From positions 1 through 35,345 of the forward strand of contig QKDR01000157.1 of assembly GCA_003252515.1 (NCBI GenBank): a DNA stretch of 35,345 nucleotides. The letters are read 5' to 3'. The notes under the pieces are model-generated. The model had not been told where the DNA came from. It did not search any database and was given only the letters and a program-made list of their open reading frames with translations. The stretch is from Candidatus Delongbacteria bacterium. Lineage in GTDB: Bacteria; UBA4055. The translations under genes were made by a program, and so were the position numbers. Below, piece by piece: positions 1 to 9,033 of this stretch. Positions within the stretch are counted from its first letter, which is position 1. Every line of letters starts with the position of its first letter.

Positions 1-1
1 A

Positions 2-523
2 AAAAAAACGGTATTATTTTTACACGATTACAATTCTATATTATTCAGAATTACACTGCTTTATATAAGCACATTCAGCATTATTATAATTTGGAATATT
101 AAATTCGATGATACTGTATCGGGAACTAGCAATATTCCTGTAAGCGATACTGAATTGTTTTTTAGACAAACTTTTGAAAATGAATTATTTCCATTAAAAG
201 ATTTGGATGGTTGGTCAAGTCCGGTTCATCCTTGGGATCTTGATCCTGTAATACAAAAGTGGATTACATTTCGTTCGGACAGCATTATTAAGTTAAAACA
301 TGAAGAAAAATACATTCCAGCAGATAATGAGAAAGAAAAATTCATAAATTGGTTTATAGAATTCGCGACTGACAAAGGGTATAGAAATTTAATTACCGAT
401 CTAGATTCTCTGAAATACATTACATTAAGTAAATTCAATAGAGACGAAAACGGTAAAAAAGGAAGATATTTTTATTTCTATAATTCAAAATCAAAAAAAC
501 ACTACCTTTATTATGCAAACTAA
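2..523 (+). CDS. Unknown AT-rich membrane-type protein, 5' end beyond the window
   Basis: I do not recognise this protein. The frame is open from base 2 to the TAA at 521-523 with no in-frame ATG. The first usable internal start is a TTG at 155, which would give 122 residues without a good ribosome binding site. Upstream of that TTG the frame encodes a hydrophobic stretch (ITLLYISTFSIIIIW, about bases 47-94) followed by a polar linker. The simplest reading is therefore a protein that begins outside the window, with one membrane segment and a soluble C-terminal part rich in Lys, Asp and aromatic residues (it ends KKHYLYYAN). The coding sequence is visibly more AT-rich than mnmA, whose ATG lies inside its last codons (overlap 513-523). 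Strand and frame are fairly safe; the start and function are unknown. Confidence 0.55.
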   Translation, partial: KKTVLFLHDYNSILFRITLLYISTFSIIIIWNIKFDDTVSGTSNIPVSDTELFFRQTFENELFPLKDLDGWSSPVHPWDLDPVIQKWITFRSDSIIKLKHEEKYIPADNEKEKFINWFIEFATDKGYRNLITDLDSLKYITLSKFNRDENGKKGRYFYFYNSKSKKHYLYYAN

Positions 524-1556
524 GCGTGTGTTGATAGGAATGAGCGGCGGGGTCGACAGCTCAGCCTCTGCTATAATCCTGAAAGAACAGGGTTACCAAG
601 TGACCGGTTGCTCCATGCTCCTCTCCCCTTCCGATACGGAAGAAAAATACGCCGATGCCGTTAGAGTCTGCGAAAAGATCGGCTGCGAACATCATTTCTA
701 CGATCTAAGAGACTATTTCAGAAGCACAGTGATAGAATATTTCAGAAAAGAATATCTTGCGGGAAGAACTCCTAATCCGTGCGTTCTGTGCAATTCGGTG
801 ATCAAATGGGACAGGCTGTTCGATAAAGTGGACGAACTCGGATGCGAGTATCTTTCGATGGGCCATTATTCAAGAATCGTTCAGGATGAAAAAGGATTCC
901 ATCTCAGACGGGGTCTTGATACTAAAAAAGATCAAAGCTATTTCCTTTACGTTATGAAAAAGGAGATAATGCCCAGGATCCTTTTCCCGCTCGGTGAAAT
1001 GGTCAAGGACGAAGCAAGGGCGATATGTGCTCAGACAGGTCTGGATTTTCACAGGAAAAAGGACAGCATGGAGATATGTTTTATTCCGGATGACGACTAC
1101 AAAAAATTCCTTCTCGAAAATTTTGAAGAGTTCAGAAAGATCAGATCAGGCAGGATAATCCGGGACGACGGTGAAAAGACTGTCAATAAACACGAAGGAT
1201 ATCCGTTCTATACGGTAGGTCAGAGAAAAGGACTCGGCGGCGGATACGCGGAACCGATGTACGTCTCCGGGATCAATCCTGAAAAGAACGAAGTTCACAT
1301 TTCCGCCAGAGAAGGACTTGCGCATTCGTTCGTAGTATTCGGCGAAGCGAACTGGCTGGAGGAGCCTGAGGACGGTGCTGTCTACGCTGCAAAGATCAGG
1401 TACAATACCGAACCTGCCGAATGCGTAATTGAAATAAAAGAGAACGGTCTGTATCAGGCTGTATTTACAAAACCCGTATTCGCCGTCACACCCGGACAGT
1501 CGTGCGTTCTTTATAAAGACGATACCGTTATAGGCGGCGGGATCATCAGGTCATGA
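513..1556 (+). CDS. mnmA: tRNA-specific 2-thiouridylase MnmA
   Basis: This enzyme thiolates the C2 position of the wobble uridine in Lys, Glu and Gln tRNAs in the cytoplasm, using ATP and a persulfide relayed from a cysteine desulfurase. The N-terminal PP-loop SGGVDSS spans residues 11-17. The TPNPCVLCN segment (86-94) carries the likely catalytic Cys93. The second active-site cysteine is Cys189 in SMEICFIPDDDY. The tRNA-contact motif TKKDQSYFL lies at 137-145, and the C-terminal half shows the GQRKGLGGG motif and the expected barrel domain. At 347 residues it is slightly shorter than E. coli MnmA but complete. The start has no strong Shine-Dalgarno and overlaps the preceding ORF by 11 bases, so translation may be coupled. 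The gene overlaps uvrC by ATGA. Confidence 0.96.
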   Translation: MQTKRVLIGMSGGVDSSASAIILKEQGYQVTGCSMLLSPSDTEEKYADAVRVCEKIGCEHHFYDLRDYFRSTVIEYFRKEYLAGRTPNPCVLCNSVIKWDRLFDKVDELGCEYLSMGHYSRIVQDEKGFHLRRGLDTKKDQSYFLYVMKKEIMPRILFPLGEMVKDEARAICAQTGLDFHRKKDSMEICFIPDDDYKKFLLENFEEFRKIRSGRIIRDDGEKTVNKHEGYPFYTVGQRKGLGGGYAEPMYVSGINPEKNEVHISAREGLAHSFVVFGEANWLEEPEDGAVYAAKIRYNTEPAECVIEIKENGLYQAVFTKPVFAVTPGQSCVLYKDDTVIGGGIIRS

Positions 1557-3370
1557 ACGATAAGATAGAAAATACTCTCTCCAATCTGCCCAGTTCGCCA
1601 GGTGTTTATTTTTTTAAGAATAAAGACGGCAAGATCATCTATATCGGAAAAGCGAAGATTCTGAAGAATCGCGTTAAGTCGTATTTTCAGAATATAGGCA
1701 GACATGAACAGTTCAAGACCGAGATACTCGTAAAAAAGATAGATACTATCGAATACATAATCACCGATAACGAGCTCGAAGCGCTTCTACTCGAAGCCAA
1801 TATGATAAAGCAACATAAACCGAAGTACAACATCGACCTCAAGGACGACAAATCTTTCCCGTACATAAAGATCACGAAAGAGCTTTTTCCGCAGGTATTC
1901 ATCACACGGAACGTCGAAAAAGACGGATCAAAATATCTTGGGCCATTCACGCATGTCAAAACCGTCAGAGCGATCCTTTCAGTTCTGAAGAAACTTCTTA
2001 AGATCAGGAACTGCAGGCATAACATCACTTCTGACGCGATCAGGGATAAAAAATACAGATTATGCCTCGACTATCAGATCGGGATATGCGGAGGCTACTG
2101 CGCGGATGAGAAGGATGCTGAGGAATACATGAACAGTATTAGGAATATAGCGGCTTTCTTCACGGGACAGGACAACGACCTTCCGGATGTGCTTGATGTC
2201 AGAATGAAAGAAGCTGCCGGAAGAAAGAATTTCGAGCTCGCGGCGGAATTCAGAGATGCGCTTAAGGCGGTTGACGATTTTACGACCAGACAGAAGGTGG
2301 AGAACGCAGTATCGACGCCGAGGGATTATTTCGCGGTCGAGATCGAGGACAACGACGCTTGCTGCGTGGTTTTTAAGCTTCGTAACGGCAGGCTGGTGGC
2401 AAGGAACCACTTCTTCCTGAAAGGTGTATGGCAGAAGACAGAAGAGGAAGTACTGGAAGAATTCATCAAGCTTTATTACGAGATGTCTCAGCACGACGTT
2501 CCGTCCGAGATCGTTCTCAATACGGATATCGTCGATTACGCAGTGATAGAGGAATGGCTGAAAGCTCTTTCCGGTCAGAAAGTCGAGATACTTTCCGCAT
2601 CTATCGGTGACAAGGCGAAGCTCCTTTTCCTGGCGCAGAAGAACGCACAGCTGCTGCTCAACGATCTCAGGCTGGAGAAGATGAAGCGCGATTTTACTCC
2701 GAACAGCCTTAAATCGCTGATGCGCGATCTTAGCCTGAACAAAATCCCCGACATTATAGAATGTTTCGACATTTCCCACTTCGCCGGCAAGGAAACAGTA
2801 GCCTCAATGGTAACGTTCAAGAATGCGAAACCGTACAAATCGGGCTACCGGAGGTTCAAGATCCGCACCGTCGAAGGCGTGGACGATTTCGCATCGATGC
2901 GCGAGGTCGTCGAGCGCAGGTACAGCTCGCTTAAAGAAGAACCTGAACCTGTCTGGCCCGACCTGATCATGGTGGACGGAGGTAAAGGTCAGCTCTCCTC
3001 CGCTGTAGAGATACTAAAGAATCTGAATATTACTAATATTCCAATAATCGGACTCGCCAAAAGGCTGGAAGAGGTTTTCGTTCCCGATAAAAGCGAAGCC
3101 ATAATAATCCCGCGCACATCTTCCGCATTAAAACTACTCCAGCAGGTCAGGGACGAGTCGCACAGGTTCGCCATCACCTACCACCAGAATCTCAGAGGAA
3201 AAACAATTTCGTCAGAGCTTGAGAATATCAAAGGCATCGGTCCCGCGAAACGTAAAGAACTGCTCAAAAAATTCGGCTCTCTTAAACGCATTAAAGAAGC
3301 TTCGGTCGGGGAACTCATGGTGATCAAAGGAATAACTGAAGAACTGGCGAGAGCGATAAAGGAAAGCTGA
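1553..3370 (+). CDS. uvrC: UvrABC excinuclease subunit C
   Basis: UvrC makes both incisions in nucleotide excision repair after UvrA/UvrB mark the lesion. The N-terminal GIY-YIG nuclease shows GVY at 17-19, YIG at 30-32, Arg40 and the ELEALLLEAN helix (74-83). Four cysteines (154, 171, 179, 183) reproduce the spacing of the Fe-S cluster ligands described for the family. A UVR (UvrB-binding) segment lies near 214-249. The RNase H-like C-terminal nuclease includes ECFDISHFAG (403-412) and MVDGGKGQ (473-480), and a tandem helix-hairpin-helix ends the protein (GIGPAKRKELLKKFG). At 605 residues it is full length. It overlaps mnmA by 4 bases, so the two are co-transcribed; both belong to nucleic-acid maintenance. 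Confidence 0.97.
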   Translation: MNDKIENTLSNLPSSPGVYFFKNKDGKIIYIGKAKILKNRVKSYFQNIGRHEQFKTEILVKKIDTIEYIITDNELEALLLEANMIKQHKPKYNIDLKDDKSFPYIKITKELFPQVFITRNVEKDGSKYLGPFTHVKTVRAILSVLKKLLKIRNCRHNITSDAIRDKKYRLCLDYQIGICGGYCADEKDAEEYMNSIRNIAAFFTGQDNDLPDVLDVRMKEAAGRKNFELAAEFRDALKAVDDFTTRQKVENAVSTPRDYFAVEIEDNDACCVVFKLRNGRLVARNHFFLKGVWQKTEEEVLEEFIKLYYEMSQHDVPSEIVLNTDIVDYAVIEEWLKALSGQKVEILSASIGDKAKLLFLAQKNAQLLLNDLRLEKMKRDFTPNSLKSLMRDLSLNKIPDIIECFDISHFAGKETVASMVTFKNAKPYKSGYRRFKIRTVEGVDDFASMREVVERRYSSLKEEPEPVWPDLIMVDGGKGQLSSAVEILKNLNITNIPIIGLAKRLEEVFVPDKSEAIIIPRTSSALKLLQQVRDESHRFAITYHQNLRGKTISSELENIKGIGPAKRKELLKKFGSLKRIKEASVGELMVIKGITEELARAIKES

Positions 3371-3400
3371 AGTCAGGTGGAGATGATCCCGATTATTCAT

Positions 3401-3429
3401 TTGCATAATTCATAGAGCTTAAATATATT
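3401..3429 (+). promoter_or_regulatory. Promoter of the lipoprotein gene
   Basis: A -35 element TTGCAT (3401-3406), a spacer of exactly 17 bases and a -10 element TATATT (3424-3429) lie about 38 bases before the ATG at 3467. A GGAG ribosome binding site sits just before the ATG. The -10 is identical to those of four other promoters in this window, which strengthens the call. Confidence 0.6.
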
Positions 3430-3466
3430 ACTGAAAGTTTAAATAAAATCAAACGCGGAGTATCAA

Positions 3467-4639
3467 ATGAAAAAATTCATTCTTGCACTGAGCTTAGTTA
3501 TAATTCTGTCATCCCTCTTCATTTCCTGTTCTGATGACTCGTCCACAAGCCCCGATAACACTCCGAAATTCAGGATCACCGAGGACAATGTTTACACATA
3601 TCTGAATTCAAAATCCTGGAGTCCCTTCTTAAACACAAATTATACCTATGACGACCTAGGAAGGATCGTGGTGGAAGAATTCATTGACAACTCAGACTAT
3701 GAGGAATCTAATACAGACTCTTTCTTTTATAATTTAAGTTCAAAAAATCCATATGAAGCGCGCAGGTACAAAGACGTTGGAAAACTCACTACACTTTCTA
3801 ATATCGTTTCTTTTACGTACGAGAACGGGAAACCGGCAGAAATAATTGAATCTGTCAGGGACACAGATACGGGAGTGATGACAAAAAGTTATAAGACAAA
3901 TTACACTTACGAAAACAATTTAATAGTAAATGAATCTTCTTACCGTTATAATACTGATTCTGAAACATGGGTATTATATACAGATTACGACCTTACCTAT
4001 ATTGACGGTAAAATTACTTCAACATCCGTGATAATAGCAGGAGGAGGAAGCGGAGTCGAGACTTTCACTTACTCCGGTGATCAGCTTACTGAAGCGGCAA
4101 TAGACTATACTATTTATTACATGTCATTGTCATTACATATTAAATACAGATATTTGTTTACCTATGAGAACGGGAATGTTGCCTCAGTAGAAATTCAGGA
4201 TTATGTCGACGGAGACGCTATATGGGTGAATGAAGAAAAAATGGAATTCCAATTCGAAAATAACAAGTTAAGTGAAGAGTTTTATTATCGGTGGTATGAT
4301 ATAAAAGACTGGTATGCGAATTACAAAAATTCATATACTTATGATTCTAACGACCTAGTTACATTGATTGAGAATTTTTCCTGGAATGCTGCAGACAGCA
4401 CTTACACTCTTTCTGAATATGACAGCAAACAGGAATATATATATAAAGACGGCTCCGGGAATTATACTGAGCTGGATAAATGCTTCAATCCGTTGTTCTA
4501 CTATACCGGAGGCTATACAAAGCTCATGCAGCCCGAACCGCAGCCTGTGAAAAGTTCAGGAATATTCTGGGATGAATATATTCCGGCAATATTAAAGAAT
4601 GCAATTTATAAAGGATTAAATTCGGTCTCAGATAAATAA
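3467..4639 (+). CDS. Putative lipoprotein with YD-like tyrosine repeats
   Basis: The family is not firmly recognised. The N-terminus is a lipoprotein signal: a basic start, a hydrophobic core and the lipobox FISC with Cys21, followed by an acidic and Ser-rich linker. The mature part is built of about seven degenerate beta-type repeats marked by an aromatic-aromatic-Tyr-Asp/Glu-Asn pattern: YTYDDLGRIV, FTYENGKPAEI, YTYENNLIV, FTYSGDQLTEA, FTYENGNVASV, FQFENNKLSE and YTYDSNDLV. These resemble RHS/YD-type repeats of surface proteins in Bacteroidetes and relatives. The product is probably anchored in the outer membrane with the repeats in the periplasm or on the surface. It has its own promoter at 3401 and faces metH convergently across 58 bases without an obvious hairpin terminator. 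Confidence 0.75.
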   Translation: MKKFILALSLVIILSSLFISCSDDSSTSPDNTPKFRITEDNVYTYLNSKSWSPFLNTNYTYDDLGRIVVEEFIDNSDYEESNTDSFFYNLSSKNPYEARRYKDVGKLTTLSNIVSFTYENGKPAEIIESVRDTDTGVMTKSYKTNYTYENNLIVNESSYRYNTDSETWVLYTDYDLTYIDGKITSTSVIIAGGGSGVETFTYSGDQLTEAAIDYTIYYMSLSLHIKYRYLFTYENGNVASVEIQDYVDGDAIWVNEEKMEFQFENNKLSEEFYYRWYDIKDWYANYKNSYTYDSNDLVTLIENFSWNAADSTYTLSEYDSKQEYIYKDGSGNYTELDKCFNPLFYYTGGYTKLMQPEPQPVKSSGIFWDEYIPAILKNAIYKGLNSVSDK

Positions 4640-4697
4640 ATTCTTTTGCTTTTTTCATACACTTCTACGCTTTAAGGATGTCATATAAAAGAAAACA

Positions 4698-7600
4698 TTA
4701 TTCTATTTTAAAATAAATAGCTTCAGGATGGTAAATATATATCCCGCTTACGGACAGTTCTGGAACGAGCTGAAAGTTCTCTGTTAAACTAACACCTATT
4801 GATTCTGAATCTAGAAGTGTACAGATCTTTTTCTGCTCACTGAGATCTGACCAGACGCTGTAGCCGGGACTGTACCTTCTCCCCTGTTTTTCAGGCACTG
4901 AAAGTTCTTTCCTGATAATATCGTTCAGATATTCGGCCAAAGCTTCGGTAATTTCAGCTGTAAAACCGTACCAGTAATAAAATTTAGTGTACGATTCTTC
5001 TCCGAAAAGTCTTTTTGTGATCTCAACTGCTTCCTGACCTGCAGTAGCAAGAAATACTGCGGAAAAATCGTTATCGGTGATAAAATCAGAAAGAGAGATC
5101 TCGGGAGATGTTTTCCTTCTCGGGAATTCGAACCCGGTCTCTTCCCTACTGAAATATCCGTAACCCGCTTTAAATGTCAGTTCCGACGCTTTTTCTGAGC
5201 ATTTCACGTAGAGTTCTTCTTTATCCTTATCGTCCGCCCACCTTATCTTAAAAAGCCTGTTTTTGTTAAAATATTTCTCGATGTCTGAAAATTTAATATT
5301 TTCGAGCTTTTTGGTGCCGGAAAACGGTTTTTTAGGCCGTTTGTAATCTTTATTAATGTCTACTTTTATAATGCTTTCGGAAGTTTCCTTAGATTCATCT
5401 GACTTAACAACTTGACCTTCACCGGTTTCCATGATCCTGACCGCCTCGAAAGAATCCTTAGCGTAGAATATCTTTCCGTTGTAAATAGGAGCAAGCGATC
5501 CGTTCACGAACGCGGCGTTCAGTGCTGCACCTCCACAGAGTACGGGGGTCGTAATCCCCCTTTCGTTGAAATGCGCGACCACATTCTTCATCTCCTCCGC
5601 TGAAGATACAAGAAGACCGCTCAAACCTATGAAATCAGCTTTGTTCTCTATCGCCGCGTCCGCTATAGTCTGAGGAGTACAGTCAATTCCGATATTATGG
5701 ATTTTAAATCCGTTGTTGCTCAGGATTATATCTACCAGGTTCTTGCCGATATCGTGAACGTCGCCTTTGACAGTGGCAAGCACAACACCTGCTTTGGCAG
5801 ACATCTCATCAGCCTGAAAATGAACGGAAAGAATATCCGCAGCTTTTTTCATAGTTTCAGCCGATTTGAGAACGAACGGCAGCTGAAGAGTTCCTTTTCC
5901 GAACTGCTCGCCGACCTCGGCCATTCCTTTTAAAAGAAAATCGTTTATTATCTCTAGTGGTCTGTATTTCTCCAAAGCTTTACCGAGAAGTTCCTCCAGA
6001 CCTTTCTTTTTACCTTCGATTATTGCTGAGACAAGTTCTTCCTCCAAAGTCAACTGTACCTTTTCCGCTTTTAGTGTATCTGTCGACGTTTTATCGAACA
6101 TGGCGATTATATTTTCGAGAGGATCATTATCATTATCACGCTTGTTGAAGATCAAGTCTTCAGCTGCTTTCTTCGCTTCTTCCGGTATTCTGTTGAACGG
6201 AATTATTTTTCCTGCGTGGAATATCGCAGCATCAAGCCCGTACTGAACTGCATGAAACAGGAATACCGAATTGATTACTTTCCTGGCTTTTTCGTTCAGA
6301 CCGTAAGAAACATTACTTACTCCAAGCATGACCTTTACTCCGGGATAAGCTTTCTTAATTTCCATTACTCCGTTAAGCGTATCAATACCCGCATTGTACA
6401 GGCTGTGATCTCCGCTTCCGAGTGTGAAAGTCAGTGGATCAATCAGAACGTCGGAGTAAGGAAGTCCTTTTGACTTGGTCAGTTCGAGAATTTTACCTGC
6501 AACGGCTACTTTTCTTTCAACGGTTTTTGCCATACCTTCATCGTCGATCGTCAGAGCGATCACGGAAGCTCCGTATTCTCTTGCAAGTTCTATTATCCTG
6601 CCTGCTTTTTCTCCTCCTCCCTCCAGGTTGATCGAGTTTATCAGAGCTTTACCGGCATAGTTCTTTAAGGCAGTTTCTATTACATCGACGCTGGTAGAAT
6701 CGATCGATAGAGGAATACGGAGTTCTTTGGAAAGTCTCCTTACCATCTCCCCCATTATTCCCTGTTCGTCAACACCGGGATAGGCGACGGAAAGATCGAG
6801 CATGTGAGCCCCTTCTTTCTCCTGCTCCTTCGCGAGTTCGGTCATGGCTTCGAAATCGTTCGAAAGCAAAGCCTCTCTGAATTTTTTACTTCCAGTCGCG
6901 TTTGTTTTCTCACCTATAATGAGAGGGCGCGGTTCTATATTGTAATTCTGACTTGTGTACAATGATGCTGACACTGATACAGGAACTGCCTTATTCCTTC
7001 TCCTGACTGGTATATCTTTAACAGCTTCGGCTAGCGCTTTTATATGTTCGTAAGTTGTTCCGCAGCATCCTCCCACGATCTCGATACCTGATTCTACGAC
7101 GAAACGCTTCAGATGCGAAGCGAATATCTCTGGTGTCTGAGAATATGACAGTTTACCGTTTACGATCTCTGGCAGTCCCGCATTTGGAAGAACAGAACAG
7201 TGGAACGGGTTCTTCTGCGACAGTTCTCGAACTGTCTCGTGCATAGACTCAGGTCCGGTTCCACAGTTGAAACCGAGAGCGAACAGGTCGTAAGAAGAAA
7301 AAGCGGCTATTACGGCTGAAAGATCTGTTCCCAGAAGCAGTCTTCCGTTGTGCTCAAGCGTGACCTGAAGTATGACAGGAAGCTTTTTCTTCTTTTCCGC
7401 CATGGCTTTGAACAATGCGGACAAGGCGGCTTTAGACTGGAGCATATCCTGGCAGGTCTCGACCTGGAACAGATCAACACCTCCGTCGATAAGTCCCTGC
7501 GCCTGAATAAAGTAAGATTCCTTAAGCTCATCGTATGTAGTCTGCAGCAGGCTCGGGAGCCGCCTTCCCGGCCCTATTGAGCCGGACACGAACTTCGGTC

Positions 7601-7925
7601 CGTCCGCCGAATAGCCCAGTGCGGTACTGCGGGCGATCTCCGCGGCTTTTCTGTTGATCTCGTAGGTCCTCTCACCCAGACCATGGTGTTCAAGTGCCGC
7701 TTTCGCCGCCCCGAACGTATTCGTTTCAATAATATCGGCTCCGGCTTCAAGGAAACCGGCATGAACCGAGCTTATCACATCGGGTTTTGATAGTACGAGG
7801 TAATCAGGGCAAGATACGTGTCCGTGATAGTCATCAGGTGAAAGTCCGTATCTCATCAGGCTGGTTCCCATCCCGCCGTCTACGATCAGTGTTTTTTCAA
7901 GTATAAATTCTTCTATTTTCTTCAT
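4698..7925 (-). CDS. metH: Cobalamin-dependent methionine synthase
   Basis: MetH transfers a methyl group from methyltetrahydrofolate to homocysteine through cobalamin. The homocysteine domain (about 1-305) has zinc ligands Cys221 (GFNCG) and Cys287-Cys288 (GGCCGTT). The pterin domain covers about 335-590 (IGEKTNATGSKKF, IDSTSVDVIE). The cobalamin cap (about 625-705) precedes the cobalamin domain with GDVHDIGKN, in which His724 should be the lower ligand, and LSGLLVSS. The reactivation domain ends with RRYSPGYSVW, containing the AdoMet-binding RxxxGY (1017-1022), and LTENFQLVPELSVSG. All modules are present, but only about 210 residues follow the cobalamin domain, against roughly 330 in E. 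coli, so the reactivation domain is reduced (total 1075 versus 1227). It overlaps metF by ATGA and is second in that operon. Confidence 0.97.
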   Translation of the reverse strand: MKKIEEFILEKTLIVDGGMGTSLMRYGLSPDDYHGHVSCPDYLVLSKPDVISSVHAGFLEAGADIIETNTFGAAKAALEHHGLGERTYEINRKAAEIARSTALGYSADGPKFVSGSIGPGRRLPSLLQTTYDELKESYFIQAQGLIDGGVDLFQVETCQDMLQSKAALSALFKAMAEKKKKLPVILQVTLEHNGRLLLGTDLSAVIAAFSSYDLFALGFNCGTGPESMHETVRELSQKNPFHCSVLPNAGLPEIVNGKLSYSQTPEIFASHLKRFVVESGIEIVGGCCGTTYEHIKALAEAVKDIPVRRRNKAVPVSVSASLYTSQNYNIEPRPLIIGEKTNATGSKKFREALLSNDFEAMTELAKEQEKEGAHMLDLSVAYPGVDEQGIMGEMVRRLSKELRIPLSIDSTSVDVIETALKNYAGKALINSINLEGGGEKAGRIIELAREYGASVIALTIDDEGMAKTVERKVAVAGKILELTKSKGLPYSDVLIDPLTFTLGSGDHSLYNAGIDTLNGVMEIKKAYPGVKVMLGVSNVSYGLNEKARKVINSVFLFHAVQYGLDAAIFHAGKIIPFNRIPEEAKKAAEDLIFNKRDNDNDPLENIIAMFDKTSTDTLKAEKVQLTLEEELVSAIIEGKKKGLEELLGKALEKYRPLEIINDFLLKGMAEVGEQFGKGTLQLPFVLKSAETMKKAADILSVHFQADEMSAKAGVVLATVKGDVHDIGKNLVDIILSNNGFKIHNIGIDCTPQTIADAAIENKADFIGLSGLLVSSAEEMKNVVAHFNERGITTPVLCGGAALNAAFVNGSLAPIYNGKIFYAKDSFEAVRIMETGEGQVVKSDESKETSESIIKVDINKDYKRPKKPFSGTKKLENIKFSDIEKYFNKNRLFKIRWADDKDKEELYVKCSEKASELTFKAGYGYFSREETGFEFPRRKTSPEISLSDFITDNDFSAVFLATAGQEAVEITKRLFGEESYTKFYYWYGFTAEITEALAEYLNDIIRKELSVPEKQGRRYSPGYSVWSDLSEQKKICTLLDSESIGVSLTENFQLVPELSVSGIYIYHPEAIYFKIE

Positions 7926-8884
7926 TGTTTTTTCCCGAATACAGATTCTAATAGAGCTGCCGACGAAGCCCCTTTGCCCATGGTGAACAGATGAATTCCG
8001 GGAAATCCGTAGTCCAGAAGCTTCTCTACGAAACCGGACATGAATTTTATCCCCTGCGCGAACTCTTCTTTTTTCGTTTTAGCATTATTTACTGCCTCAA
8101 TAAGTTCTTGCGGCATTTTTATACCGAATGTCTTGGGTATGATCCCGACCTGCTTAAGCGAAGTAACTGGCTTTATTCCGGGAATAACCGGTATTTTAAC
8201 ACCAGCTTCCCTGATCTTTTCCACGAAATTCTTTACTGCTTCAAAATCAAAACTCATCTGAGTTATTATAAAATCAGCTCCTTTTTCTACTTTTTCTTTG
8301 AGATGGCGCAGATCAGTATCAAAGTCAGGTGCTTCCGAATGTTTTTCAGGGTATCCGGCCACGCCTATACAAAAATTTGTTGGTATCGATATTTCAGATG
8401 AGTTCAGATATATACCTCTGTTCATGTCCGATATACTTTGTACAAGCTCCGAAGCATGAGCATAACCGTCTTTCTCGGGGATGAAATTTCCTTTGCCCGA
8501 AGGCGGATCTCCCCTTACCGCGAAGACATTCTCTATACCCAGATAATTGAGATCTATCAAAGCATCCTCTGCAGAATATTTATTCTGACCTCCGCAGAGT
8601 ATATGAGGTACCGCGTCTACTCCGTACCTGTTCTGTATTGCGGAACTTACGCCTACAGTTCCGGGTTTCTTCGAGCGTACAATACGCCTGAGTGAATCGC
8701 TTTCACCTATAAATTCCACGAAAGGCTGATGGTATGTGACGTTTATGAACTGCGGATCGTACGGAAGAAGAAGATCAACGGATCTGAATATATCTTCTAT
8801 ATTCCCCCCCTTATCGGGCGGAGTGATCTCAAGCGAAATTACTGTGCTTCTGTTTTTACTTAAAATATCAGTTATTTTAGGCAT
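7922..8884 (-). CDS. metF: Methylenetetrahydrofolate reductase
   Basis: MetF reduces 5,10-methylenetetrahydrofolate to 5-methyltetrahydrofolate with FAD and NAD(P)H, supplying the methyl donor used by the adjacent MetH. It is a 320-residue single-domain TIM barrel of normal bacterial length. Family landmarks are SLEITPP with Glu19, FINVTYH (46-52), AVRGDPPSGKG (122-132), GVAGYPEKH (174-182), the folate-contact segment ITQMSFD (207-213), PGIKP (235-239) and the terminal PGIHLFTMGKG. The start at 8884 follows a strong GGAGGA ribosome binding site. It overlaps metH by 4 bases, giving a two-gene methyl-supply operon. I see no SAM or cobalamin riboswitch: the shared divergent upstream region is only 149 bases and lacks the conserved elements. 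Confidence 0.96.
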   Translation of the reverse strand: MPKITDILSKNRSTVISLEITPPDKGGNIEDIFRSVDLLLPYDPQFINVTYHQPFVEFIGESDSLRRIVRSKKPGTVGVSSAIQNRYGVDAVPHILCGGQNKYSAEDALIDLNYLGIENVFAVRGDPPSGKGNFIPEKDGYAHASELVQSISDMNRGIYLNSSEISIPTNFCIGVAGYPEKHSEAPDFDTDLRHLKEKVEKGADFIITQMSFDFEAVKNFVEKIREAGVKIPVIPGIKPVTSLKQVGIIPKTFGIKMPQELIEAVNNAKTKKEEFAQGIKFMSGFVEKLLDYGFPGIHLFTMGKGASSAALLESVFGKKQ

Positions 8885-8931
8885 TGTTCCTCCAAAGTGA
8901 GAAAAATACGAAAAACAGACGCATTAGACAA

Positions 8932-8943
8932 GCTGATATTAGC
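8932..8943. repeat. Imperfect 12-base palindrome in the metF/MFS divergent region
   Basis: GCTGATATTAGC is a palindrome except for one mismatched pair. It lies roughly midway between the divergent starts of metF (8884, minus) and the MFS gene (9034, plus) and could be an operator. The rest of the 149-base gap is AT-rich, and I cannot find a promoter pair there that matches the others in the window. Confidence 0.25.
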
Positions 8944-9033
8944 AAAATTCGTATATCTTAACGATAAATTTTCATAGCGGGTTCCGTTTTTTTTTAATAT
9001 ATTCAAAAATTCGATAATAAAAACGCAGACAGT

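Noticed and set aside
155-523. TTG at 155 as the true start of the first ORF
   Set aside because: The frame continues open to the window edge with a plausible membrane segment, and no good binding site precedes the TTG.
2060-2779. 239-codon open frame antisense to uvrC
   Set aside because: It is fully inside a strongly conserved uvrC sequence; its composition is that of a shadow frame and it has no supporting start signals.
4640-4697. Terminator between the lipoprotein gene and metH
   Set aside because: Only T-rich runs and an AT palindrome (TATTTTAAAATA) are present; no G-C-containing stem.
8978-8996. CGG-GTT-CCG followed by a T-run as a terminator
   Set aside because: The stem is only three pairs and no gene ends there on either strand.
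8885-9033. SAM or cobalamin riboswitch before metF
   Set aside because: The 149-base divergent gap lacks the conserved riboswitch elements and already has to hold two promoters; only a GGAGGA site and a weak palindrome are visible.
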